From: Lumbricus terrestris
Taxonomy: Eukaryota; Annelida; Clitellata; Crassiclitellata; Lumbricidae
Reading direction: 5' to 3'
Assembly (NCBI GenBank): GCA_949752735.1
Contig: OX457047.1
Coordinates: forward strand, 8,472,855-8,536,854
DNA: 64,000 nucleotides
Below the pieces are notes generated by a model. It ran no database searches. It saw only the letters and a program-made list of their open reading frames with translations, and was not told the DNA's origin. A program made the position numbers and the translations under genes. The first letter of the stretch is position 1. Every line of letters starts with the position of its first letter. Positions 53,015 through 63,591 of this stretch are shown piece by piece.

Positions 53015-54430
53015 AGACTATAACAATTATTATCATCCTAAATTCAGATAACCTTAGTAAATGAAACACATTGTTTTAAGCCTTGTACATGCATCTATGG
53101 TACAGTGGAATAACGGTCATTAAATGATTTGCCATAACAGATCGTTAATCTCCGGTTCCATGCTCGTGCTCTGGTGATGCCAGTCCCCAGGCTGAACGAA
53201 TGAGGAGGGCAAAGCTATTTGTCTCTCTAATGACCCAACGCCCTCATTACCAGAGTAATTTTGTCTTGTCGACGCAATTTTTGAATAAATACCCCAACTT
53301 AACGATCTGTAAAACCTCGATTATGAAGCGCATGTCTAATTGAATGACTGGCAGAAGTAAGTAAACAAACAGAAAAGCAGACAATCGGTTTGCTAATAAA
53401 TAATAAAATAACTTATTGACAACTAATCAATCGAAGACACTTAGTAAGTGTGAGCTAAAGATTTGCTCAAAATAACTGCATGCATAGTGAGTCAGTAACA
53501 GTGGCGTAGCCAGGAATTTTTGATGGTGGGGGTTTTATGGCCGGAAACCCTGTTTTTTGCTAGTTTTTCTTACTTAAATGGAAAAATTACCTTAAAGAAA
53601 CTTTTTCCGGAGCCAATGGGGGAGTGGTTTGACCCCCCGAAACCCCCTTGCCTACGCCACTAATCAGTAAGGTAGGTAAGAATATTCTTTGCTAGATTTC
53701 AAGTTGACGGACGCACAACAGTCTTACTGTACAGAAGAATTAAATAAATTCTGCCAAGCCATGTCACATTCTCATAATAAAGATTTTCTTGGCAAAGTCG
53801 CAAGGTAAGATCACGTGAGCTCATATGGAAATTGTATGGAGTCTGTATGGAGGAGAATCATGATACCCTTACACGTCGACCGTGAGACAGATTCTCAAGC
53901 ACACTTCTATAGGCATGAGGTTTTTCATTGAAGAGGCGCCACTGAGAACTTTATTCGGGTGTTTAACGATGTTCGATGATTTGTCGACGTAATATTATTC
54001 TTCCATACAATACAGAAATACACAATTATTGCACTTTCCAACTCTTCCATTGCCCATGCCTTGATAGTGCCAGTCTAAATCCAATGTTGCGAAAGGAGGG
54101 AGACGCTAATAAGCTTTGCATGACGTAATTATCGTCGTTCAACAGTAACTTCAGCCAGTTAAACGCATAAACATACTTGTTGTTTTAATCTTCTTCTTCA
54201 GAGTCGGTAATGTTTCATATTAATACCACTGCACATACAAAGCGACTGCTCTTGGTCAATGGCAGACGGCGAAGCAGGTGCGGACTCCGGTCAGGGAGGC
54301 GAGTGTTTGTTTACATAAATTGCAAACCAAAGCTAAATTCGTCAACTTTCAAGAGACCGGTCAATAATTGCCACAAAAATATTATGAAGCTGATAGTTTG
54401 TATGTCACTTGACTCAATGGGCTTAGGCTG
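53015..54430 (+). repeat. Direct duplication, copy 2
   Basis: See 49085-50740. It lacks the 460-bp MITE and contains the MITE at 53499-53662. Confidence 0.8.
53499..53662. mobile_element. 164-bp hAT-type MITE
   Basis: CAGTGGCGTAGCCAGG and TTGCCTACGCCACTA termini, with the last base changed from G. Flanks GTCAGTAA (53491-53498) and ATCAGTAA (53663-53670) agree in 7 of 8 positions. Its termini resemble those of the 49482 MITE. Confidence 0.82.
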
Positions 54431-54840
54431 GATTTAAGCACTGTCTTCATTTTATTTTCATTTCTAATAATTTATTTTCATTTCTAATAATTTATTTGCC
54501 GTCTTGCAAACTGTGCAACGATTTGCTGCCGTCTCTCGTCCACTCTGATATGCCTCGAGGAATTCTGTGATCTACCCTCAGGAAACCTGGCGTATGCCTG
54601 ACTGAGCGATAAAGCGAGCTTTACGAGAAAATTATCATGCAACTTGAAATACACATGACTGCGTGCTTCCAACAACATACAGAACTAAATGCACTGAATC
54701 CAGACAGACTAAATCTAATGCCATCAAAATCAAATGTTTTCTAGTGCAACGCTATTTATTTACTTGTTCCGACGTGTGACGGAAAACAAAGCCAGCGGCT
54801 GAAGAACGTTGAGTTGCCCCTTTTGAGAAGATAGGTAAGA
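54431..54840. other. No gene seen
   Basis: Includes a short tandem duplication (TTATTTTCATTTCTAATAAT twice at about 54451-54492). A 64-codon minus ORF at 54484 has no motif. Confidence 0.45.
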
Positions 54841-54844
54841 TTAA

Positions 54845-54950
54845 TTAACTCTGCCACTGGTCCACTCTGCCAGTGCCAATCCCAAGCCTGGATAAAGGAG
54901 GAGGGTGCCACTACTGGTCTTTGTTACCACACAGTGGCATACTATTACAA
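54845..54950 (+). repeat. GGAGGAGGGCG repeat, well-preserved plus copy
   Basis: Runs from TCTGCCACTGGTCCACTCTG through TGGATAAAGGAGGAGGGTGC to TTACCACACAGTGGC. Confidence 0.75.
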
Positions 54951-56549
54951 TAAGATCAACTAAAGCCTTTGGTGCTGCAAACGTGAAACATTAATCGCAA
55001 CAAATAGTTAGATTTTTTTAACGAAAACGTGTCACATCAACGCTTTTTTAATCTTTCTAGATGAGTGGCTGCAGCCACCACAGGCTTTCTGTCAGTAGTG
55101 ACGGTGTCATTGTTTCCAAACACTTTCGCTAAAAATCCATTAATTCGTTTTGTTTTTGCCATGACATTCAACTTTGGAAGTCATGATTCTGGATCAACCA
55201 TTGAACCCAATTTTATTCTTTTAGAGGTGGATGGATTTGACGAGGGATTCTGACAACAGTCTTAGAAATCTTTATGACATGATACAGTTCTTATATTCAG
55301 CTCTTTTAGAGAGCGCAATAGTAACAATTTACAGGTATTTTTACAGAAGTGCGGTTAGGTTGAGAATAAATAATAAATCAGCAATTTATGCCATTGATTT
55401 CGAATTTAATGTGACTCTCTGAAAAATGACTGTATGACCGATAGCTTCGTTTTAAAAGCACGGAGTGATTAGACACGACGACATATTCATGTGACAACGC
55501 AGATATATAGCGTTGCCCTCCTACTTCATCCAGGCTTTGGGTCTGGCACTGTCGGAGTATTGATGGCGGTGGACTCTGCCTCTTACATTGTCCATAGGCC
55601 TAGTTTTTAATTGTTAGCTTTCTTTTATTAAAACTTTGGCACAACGAGATTTGGGTCTAGGCCCACATCTTGAATACTGTTGTTTGTAAACGGTACTGGT
55701 GTCCAATTCTGCTACTAGAACGACTTTGCAAATCAAATCAAGATGCATTTATATTAATCGCCAATCTTCAACTAATGCATGAATTTAATTATGAAGCTCT
55801 TATTTTCGGTGGGAAATTTTTCAATATCACGACGATGAAAATATAATCATGATGCTGATGTGGAAGCTGCCTTAGTCAGGTCATGTGTCTGTTTGTAGGA
55901 TCGCTCTATATCGAGTAGACACCCCTCCTCTGAAACTCTGAAACAAAATCCTGAGAGCGGACATGTGGGAAATGTTCGAAGTCGGAACAAAATTTAATAA
56001 ATGAAATTAAATTTATATTGTTCTGATACACTATGATTTAAAGGTGTCTAAGCAAAGTTTGTTATGTTCACCGCCTAGATTATAGCGAAAACTCTTCAAA
56101 CAACCACTGCTGCAATAATAGTCCTATACTCAGGATTTTGATCTTTATTATTTACGAAGCATTGCGTCAGTATGAAAATTGTAGACAGATAAACGGAGAT
56201 GGTCAATCAATGATACACGTGGCGTTGAGGTATGAAGACAATTCTTTACTATGAGGGCTCAAGAAAGAAAAGGACAGCTAAACCCATCAACACCCACTGC
56301 AATTCTCACCCTGGATGACATACGGTGGAAGCTGGACAAATAAATTCTGAAGCCCTAACCTGCCGACAAGTTATTGTACAGTTGTTAGACTACGATTTAA
56401 AGGTGTTTAAACAAAGTTGCAGAAGCGACATGGTCCAGGATTTGGGCGATGAACGAGTGACCGATGGACAATGGGCGAGGCGAGAAACGATGACGAGAGA
56501 GGGGGTAGGTACTAGGCAGAGGATGTGACGAGAGATCTGGTATTTAGTC
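54951..56549. other. No gene; fragments of dispersed repeats
   Basis: A partial family H copy at 55225-55275 (minus) and a GGAGGAGGGCG repeat at 55500-55575 (minus). The motif TTTAAAGGTGTCTAAGCAAAG at 56039 is echoed at 56396 by TTTAAAGGTGTTTAAACAAAG. ORFs of 60-67 codons have no motif. Confidence 0.45.
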
Positions 56550-57015
56550 GAGCGAAAAGGTGTGCAGTTAGGCCAGTAGTTACGCCTCGCCTCTGAGTAG
56601 TTTCTTGAAGGGGCGCTATATAAATGCTAATAATGAATAATGAATAATGAGTAAAGTAATTAAGTTACGTGCGATGAAGACTGTCATGGGAGTTCTTATT
56701 GGAGAGAAATTAACAGTGACAGACCACATCAATAATAAGTTCCTCTGCTCTGATTCCGCCTCGTTATATGCCATCAGAACACTCAAGGTTCACGGGTCAT
56801 CCATGCAATAGTTCCAAAGTATCACAAGAGTTACAATCATATCTAGAATGATGTACGCCTCTCCTGCAAAATTTTCATTATTGGAATGAAAATTGTGTGC
56901 AGTTGACTTGAGCCAATCGTTCGAGAATTCTGCAAACTGCCAGTTTCAGATGATTTATTTAATTATTTATTTAGAAATTTATATAGCGCCTGTTCAAAGT
57001 AGGCTACTCTGAATT
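56550..57015. repeat. Two LINE/SINE 3' tails in opposite orientation
   Basis: 56580-56640 is a plus tail (GCCTCTGAGTAGTTTCTTGA, GGGGCGCTATATAAATG, (AATAATG)n). 56955-57015 is a minus tail (TTTATATAGCGCCTGTTCAA). The 300 bp between them show nothing. Confidence 0.6.
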
Positions 57016-57329
57016 AACTTCCTACTATGACTCGTGTTCAGATTTTATCCGCAGGCATTGCTTTTTTGCCCGTTGTCTCATAGACTTTTCTTTTCCAGGT
57101 GTTATTCGCACTTGAAGAGTCTCTGATTTTCTGTTATTGAGAGGCGTTTTGGAATTCCGAATAATAGAATATATATGGTCCAATTATCTTAATGGAAGCA
57201 GTGCCTATGCTTAGACACCTCTAAATATAATTTCTCTTGCTTTATTTATATCTCAGTTTCTTTTATGTATATATTCGGCTGATTAGATTTTGCTGACATA
57301 CCGCAGCCAGTTATAAATTGGAAATGATA

Positions 57330-57620
57330 AAGAAAATAATAATTCAATCAAATGGGTGGAAGTCAAAAATAGGAGCAACGGTCGAGTATCTCCAAACTGC
57401 TCGAGGAATGTAGTTTCTTTCGTCCTTCATCGGGAGTTCACAACTGTGAGGACGAGGACGAAGATTATACGGCCTATGGACTCTCGGTGGAAAACTGTTA
57501 ATCAGGACGTGTGGGTCAAGCCGTATCACTGTGCGAATTATTTTATTTTCATTGTCATGTACAAGAGCTTCAACGCTCTTAATATCAGGGTGAATGCTTG
57601 AACGTTCTGCGTTTGAAAGT
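57330..57620 (-). pseudogene. LINE RT C-terminus, YNLRPR type
   Basis: About 90 minus-strand codons stay open upstream of the annotated Met: HPDIKSVEALVHDNENKI, IRLDPHVLINSFPP, RPYNLRPRPHSCELP and NYIPRAVWRY. The layout matches 46720-47016. The RT domain itself is gone. Confidence 0.6.
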
Positions 57621-58029
57621 ACTTCTTGAACACCTCGCTTACTTATGCTTGAGGAAAGTCCCGCGAGAAGTCTGAAATTATTTCGGTTAAGAGGTGGGGA
57701 AGTAGACTCACATGGACCAACCTCTTTTCGTTTTATTGTTCACAATTTTGCTCGGAATCACTCGAACAAACCTCGCAAAACTTATAGTTATTATAAATAG
57801 CCTACAGTATTATAATGAGCTTTAAATAGCATAAATGCTTGAGGTAAATGCCTAAAGTACTGGCTCTAATTTTAAACAAGTTCATTTAACACCTTTGTAT
57901 CATAATTATATTTCAATGCTATAAATAACTTTTTCGCTATATTATACAGAACAAAGTTTGTTCGAGGACAACGGCCTCTGTTGTCCATCCACTCTGACAT
58001 AATTATTACTGGTTCAAACTGTAACATTC
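57621..58029. other. No gene; partial family H copy
   Basis: 57955-57990 has TTCGAGGACAACGGCCTCTG and then breaks off. Confidence 0.45.
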
Positions 58030-58490
58030 AAACTATCAATATTTATTTCAGAAATTTATATAGCTCCCCTCCAGGGTAGGCTTCCCAGAAGCGCTCCCGG
58101 TCCAACCACGGCTAAATAAGACATTTCTGAGATTCTTAACGAACAGAGTGGGAATTAAGCGCCGTATTACAGGGAGGCCATTCCAGATTGAAGGACCTAC
58201 AACAGAGAATGAACGACGCTGTCGGATAGCAGCATGAGCGGAGTTCATCAGGGGCTAGGGGAGGGGCTAAGCCCCGAAGAAGACCCCAGATTATTTTTTT
58301 ACCGTGTAAATGTTATCCTTTCCCGGGTTTAACCACCAAGAAGGCTTTAGCCTCTCCAAGAACGGAAACCAAACTCCGCCCATGGATAGTAGTCCAGAAG
58401 CTCAGATTGGTTCGCCTATCGAAGGTTGGATCGACGCTGAACACCCAAGGTGGAACAACAGAGTTCTCGAAGATAATTATGATTGAGCCA
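58030..58490 (-). pseudogene. L2/CR1-like RT C-terminus, interrupted
   Basis: 58048-58248 minus: IRQRRSFSVVGPSIWNGLPV, FVKNLRNVLFSRGWTGSAS and TLEGSYINF over the tail GGAGCGCTTCTGGGAAGCC and CTATATAAATTTC. The upstream block NYLRELCCSTLGVQRRSNL lies at 58416-58490. The intervening 170 bp, beginning near the CAGGGGCTAGGGGAGGGGCT complement, have no LINE similarity and are probably an insertion. Confidence 0.7.
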
Positions 58491-59039
58491 GTCCCTTAAT
58501 CTTCGGCCGCTCGTTTTGGAACCCCCCGCAAGTCTCCACCCAAGTCTCCGCCCATGGAAAAAATAACCGCAGAAACTACATTCACCGTCCCCTCGCAAAA
58601 ATCGAGTTATTATTTACATGTAGATATACAATACCACCCCACCCCGAAAACATTATACATGTAACAATTCCTTCCTCCAAGATGATCGGCAGCTCTTGCT
58701 GGCATGTGTTTTGCTGATATCTTAAAATTCCCCGTCAGAAAATCAAACATTTTTGTGTACTAAAAAGGTCTTCGTATAGCTCAAGATTTACAACCAGGAT
58801 TTCCATATTTTCCAGAAATTTTAGCCGAAAGACTAGAAATATAGGTAATCAGATAAAATAGTTGAATAAATGGTGCGTCAGTGTCAGCTTCAGCGGTTTC
58901 TTCCGCCCAAAATGACCATTCGTCACCCCTCCCAGCCATTGATTAAAAACTGCTCGAAAATATGTTTCATTCGTTAACAATGGACACGTAAATCAGTTAC
59001 GCTAAAACGAAGAGCTCTTTAATTGAAATAAAATGTCCT
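58491..59039. other. No gene seen
   Basis: Nothing recognised apart from short C-rich stretches. Confidence 0.45.
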
Positions 59040-59368
59040 TAAACACTATAGGAACTTAAACTACCTTTGATTTCCAATTCTTCTTCTTCTGGTTCTCTGT
59101 CGCTAGGCAGGTTCGGTTGTCCAATGTCGCCACTCCCTCCGCTGCCAGTCCGCTGGGCCTTCTCTTTTAGTCTTTGGTAACCAATCCTCGTCATCATCGT
59201 GTCCAACATCATCTGTCGTGGTCTTCCTTTTGTTCTTTTCCTCTCCATTTTTTCTGTAGGAGCTTCATTTGACATTTTACTTGGGATTCGTAGAGGGTGG
59301 TCTCCCGTTGACTTCCCCTCGGTGTTTTTAACGAGACGCCAACTCCATGCGTTGCCGAGTTCCGTCAT
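59040..59368 (-). pseudogene. LINE RT C-terminal fragment
   Basis: Minus strand: KMERKRTKGRPRQMMLDTMM and GYQRLKEKAQR, then after a frameshift a WRRWRHWTTEP ending and an RQRTRRRR tail. This is the GRPR...RAQ...W pattern of LINE ORF2 C-termini. Confidence 0.7.
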
Positions 59369-59421
59369 CCGTCCTTCAGGATCTTCTCCTCTGGAGAAAA
59401 AAAAAACTTCGAAAGAAGAAA

Positions 59422-59706
59422 GCTCTTAAGTGCTGTAATATGCCGAGCAAATTTCTGCCCAGGGTAACGGCCTCTGTTGTCATAGACCCTGGTCAAATCG
59501 GATCCACTCCATATAACGACAGTGCAAACAACCACCACGTGAAAACACACCAGGTCGAAGTATGTAATTGCAGTTTAATTTAACGTCAGTTGTCCTCGAA
59601 AAAATTCGTTTGTCATGGTTGATGAATCCGATTTGACCAGGGTCTGTGACAACAGAGGCATTACCCTGGACAGAAATTTGCTCGGCATATTACAGCACTT
59701 AAGAGC
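59422..59706. repeat. Family H copies as an 81-bp inverted repeat
   Basis: Arms 59422-59503 and 59626-59706 are near-perfect reverse complements (GCTCTTAAGTGCTGTAATAT at the outer end), with 122 bp between. Each arm is a family H repeat with the stem CCAGGGT/ACCCTGG. Confidence 0.85.
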
Positions 59707-60639
59707 AAAGTGAAATTGAGCCTATATAAATGTATGAATAAATGACATAGCGGTGTCTAAAAAGGAACCATCGTGAAGTATAATTCGTCTAGTTTACAAT
59801 GTTCACCGCAAAGAGAAGGCCGTTGACAGTCATTTACTGTACCCATTACTTAGCAATGAAACGAAAATGGAGAATATAAATTGTCGAAATCAATAACTTA
59901 AAGGTGTTCATTAGTGAACTGAAGGATAGCGCTAGTTCCTATAATAGCTTACAATTATCTCACGGTTTCCAGAGCCGTTGGAATAGACCTCACCTTACAT
60001 TTTTGATCAATGCGAATAATTAGGCTAACTGCATAGCGGTATACTGTAACCGGTTGCGGTCTGTCAACCGAATTGTTGAATGAGCAAAATTAGACACATA
60101 TTTCAAACCTCTACCTCTATCTGAAAGGGAAGATCGATGTCTCAGGCAATAGGAAATAGAAGATGGAGCCCTAGGTGCGTTGAACATCGATGTTCAACGC
60201 ACATACGCACGTTGTGTATATTATACACAACGGACGAAAAAAATGATGATTTAATTGCTCCCTCTAGACTTTGTGAAGGTTGGACAGAGTCTAATTTGTA
60301 GGTTGGCGGAAAATGTATTGGATATCCAAATGGTTGTGCTTGCTTTACTCACACCTTTATATCGTAGTTTAATTCTGCATAAATACTATTTTAGTTCAAG
60401 GTCTGAGTTGGTTAACTCACGAAATATGGCAAGTTTTCCAAACGTTCATCTTAGTCGATGTCAACGGCTTTTGAGGCCATAGAGGTACAAGAGGAGTAGT
60501 AAATGAGCTATATCATAATTATCATATGTGACAGCAATGAGCATGAAGAGCTAGTGACTCCACTTTTTAGCATTAGCATAAAACTCCAGCTATGAAGGTT
60601 GGCGAACACGTCTAGAGTCTAGACAATCCTCTTTCTCAT
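59707..60639. other. No gene; two adjacent palindromes at 60175-60232
   Basis: 60040-60080 matches 39065-39105 (ACTGTAACCGGTNGC). 60175-60202 is a perfect 28-bp palindrome and 60210-60232 is an 11-bp inverted repeat around one base. Confidence 0.6.
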
Positions 60640-60830
60640 CAGTGGCGGCGTCAAGATTTCAGTTGTTGTTTTTTTTTTGGGGGGGGGGGGGGGTTGAATC
60701 CTCGCGGAGGAAATTTTCATTTTCATCAGCCAAAATTTCTGACGGCCTTTTTTAGTCATCGGCCGAAATCTCATGGAAAACTTCCTCTTCCATCCGCCAA
60801 CATTTTAAAAATGCCACTGACTTGTGAAAG
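60640..60830. mobile_element. Possible truncated relative of the 2-kb hAT elements
   Basis: It starts CAGTGGCGGCGTCAAG, has a G run of about 16, then TGACGGCCTTTTTTAGTCAT resembling the array unit of the 21184 and 43653 elements, and GCCACTG at 60813-60819. No target duplication was confirmed. Confidence 0.4.
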
Positions 60831-61777
60831 CCCTTTCTCGTCCGATTTTAGAGGATTGCTTTTTGTTTTGGAGAAACAAGGCGCGCTAATTAAATAGATT
60901 AATTTCCAACCACCTTCCTTTCTTCTTCAAACTGCTCCCCACCGCTTGTTAATTATTTGCCGGTCCTTCCAGGCTCTTCCCGTTTTAATTTCACATGCAG
61001 ATTTGAACATGCTTCAGTTTTTCTGTTTTGATTGAGCGTCTGCTGGTTAGTCGTAGCCTATCGCAAGTATAGCATAATGGGCGCTAATGAAATAAACACA
61101 ATCATTCGATTCGGCAAAATATCGCGACTAAATTTTTAATTGTAATGACAATGCTGACAATGAACAGTACTAATAATCATTACGGCATTCATGGAATATG
61201 TTAAACTTCGAATAAATTAATCTTATTCCAAAATATGACATTTTGATTTATTGACCTGAAAATGTTATAATAATCAGGAAGACTGATGATATCAGAATAT
61301 TAAATGAGTTCAAATGCAGCGCATTATTAAACACCTTCAAACCTGTCTTGTTTTCCCATAGACAATTAAAAACTGTACCTGAAGGTGGAAATGGTATACA
61401 TTGCACTATCGTGACTAAACGTGTTCATTGTTATGATGATAATAATTTTTTAAATATATTATTCTAAGGAGAAAGGACGCTTATAATCGCAGAAGAGGTC
61501 AAAAGGTTTATAATTATTATTGTTAGATCGTGTGTAACGCAACGTCGCATGATACACATATTAGGTTTTTATTAGGCCGTTATCTTTGTTTCATAGGTAT
61601 TTTAATATCACCCACAGACAATGTGCCAAACAAAATAATATCGATGTCAGGGATCTAACGGCCATCTCACAAATCTCCACCCCATCTCCGTCATGAACTA
61701 CCCCCCACAACCCACTAACTGATCATATTATAATTTTCAACGTTGCAACGATATCTTTAGTCCCAAACATTGATGGA
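60831..61777. other. No gene seen
   Basis: AT-rich spacer without recognisable elements. Confidence 0.5.
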
Positions 61778-61849
61778 ATGAATGATCGCATATCAATTCA
61801 GTACATGTTGATTACAGGTCATTCGTACAAGTTTGTCATTAGTTTGCAG

Positions 61850-62185
61850 CAGTATGTTCTCTGTCACCCAGTCTCTGCTGCTGAAGCGCGCCGGGTTGTT
61901 CGCTCTGCTATGAAGGGGCAACTCATAGTTTCGCGGGCTCGTTCGGCTGCCAGGCAACGTCGAGCTTGTTTGGTTGTAGGGCAATCAATCTGGAATGACC
62001 TTCCTTCAAAGCTTCATTTACTACGTCTGACCAGTCAAACATTGTGTCATAAATCCGTCAAGTCATTTTTCTTACGCCGTGTCAGGGCTGGGAGTGCACC
62101 TGAGTAGGCTTTCTGAAATGGCGCTATATAATTCCATAGAATGAATGAACGCACGAACGAACGAAAGAATAAATGAATGAATGAA
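61850..62185 (+). pseudogene. L2/CR1-like RT C-terminus
   Basis: SRARSAARQRRACLVVGQSI, WNDLPSKLHLLR and FLRRVRAGSAPE, ending over TGGGAGTGCACCTGAGTAGG and GGCGCTATATAATTCC, followed by (GAAT)n. It is in one frame for about 85 codons and then has stops in the tail. Confidence 0.75.
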
Positions 62186-62380
62186 TGTTCGATTAAATCT
62201 GACCGCTGCCAAAACCGATAACGTCGACTTGCTTTTCAATAATCGCTGAGTTAATTTAGATGATTAGCTTACTTAGTTGCTGTTTATAACAATAATGTCT
62301 AGCATCACTCCCCCACCTTTATAATACAGGTAAATGGAGGCCAGCGACTTGTTTCAGAATGTTTACGACAATCATGTGTC

Positions 62381-63591
62381 TTAACCCTTATAGGGTAACC
62401 GGGGGGTAAAAAATAACCCCCAGTCTACTTTTTTCCGTACGCTTCTTTTGAATAAAGCAAAACAGACTTTTGCTTTTGTGACTTTTCCTAGATATGTTTT
62501 CTCTTCACAATGTCGTTTTCAGTTGTGCCATATTGCGCTGCCACCTAGCGACAGACTACTATTTCTTGGTTGATGCAGTAGCGTTCAACGCATATGTCAT
62601 AATGGAAGTTGCATATATACATACATATATACATACACAGTGCACATATATATATATATATATACATACACACATGTATACATGCATGCATATACACATA
62701 CATACACACATACATGTACATACAGACATACATACATACATACATACACACATACATACATACATACATACATACGTGTATGTATGCAAGTATGTGTATG
62801 TGTGTACATGTATGTATGTATGCATGTATGTATGTATGTATGTATATATGTATGTATGTATGCATGCATGTGTATGTGTATGCATGTGTGTATGTATGTG
62901 TACATGTATGTATGATTGAAATGTATGTATATGTGTGTATGCATATATGTATGTATAAGTATAATAATTTATAGATGTGTTTATGCATGTAACTATGCAT
63001 GCATGTATGCTTGTATTTATGTGTGTATGTATGTGTGTATGTATGTATGTATGTATGTATGTATGTACCAAAAACCGTTTTCTTAGCCTTGTCCATAATA
63101 ATATGGCCACTACTGTATATCATACGAATGCACAAGATGCATGCCCATTGCCCACTGAAACTGTGGTAAAACTATTATGGGTGTAGGCCTACATGTCACT
63201 GAATGTTTCTATTTTGTCAGTTTTGTCAAGTGAAAATTTGTAAACGTCATAGTTACTGACTATTGCAGCCGCCTGTTATTGCTTGCAGTTAGTTATTTCA
63301 ATCAACCCTATGACACAGCATTTGTCTTTAGTGATCAGTATCTGAAACTGGTAGCATGGTAGCATTGACTCACAACTTATAACTACCTTCACTTTAGACA
63401 GTCATATTGGAACGAGTCATCATTTTAATTCAAGATTTCTTGCTCATTACATTCAATAATGTGTTCTATTGTCCTTGTCTATCAGATAAATTAAACATTT
63501 CCATAGATTTGACGAAAATAAATTGGGGGTATTTTTTTACCCCCCGGTTACCAAAAACTTTGAAAAAAAATCGATACCCTATAAGGGTTAA
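62381..63591. mobile_element. 1.2-kb piggyBac-type MITE with microsatellite interior
   Basis: TTAA at 62381-62384 and 63588-63591 flanks an element with inverted termini. The left end begins CCCTTATAGGGTAACCGGGG and continues with AATAACCCCC. The right end holds GGGGGTATTTTTTTACCCCC and CGGTTACC, a 30-bp A-rich insert, then CCCTATAAGGG. No transposase is encoded. The interior (62600-63066) is mostly microsatellite. Confidence 0.85.
62600..63066. repeat. Strand-switching (ACAT)n/(GTAT)n microsatellite
   Basis: ACAT-type units up to about 62775 switch to GTAT-type units up to 63066. The two halves are reverse complements and could form a large hairpin. The several ORFs of 70-196 codons on both strands are repeat translations (YIHT, MYVC). 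Confidence 0.95.

Noticed and set aside
52425..53069. Three overlapping minus-strand ORFs (150-214 codons) with GRFIPG, IHPRT and SSPDD repeats
   Set aside because: A stop-free tandem unit opens every frame; no start context, domain or conservation supports a protein.
62494..63135. Seven long ORFs on both strands
   Set aside because: All are translations of the ACAT/GTAT microsatellite.
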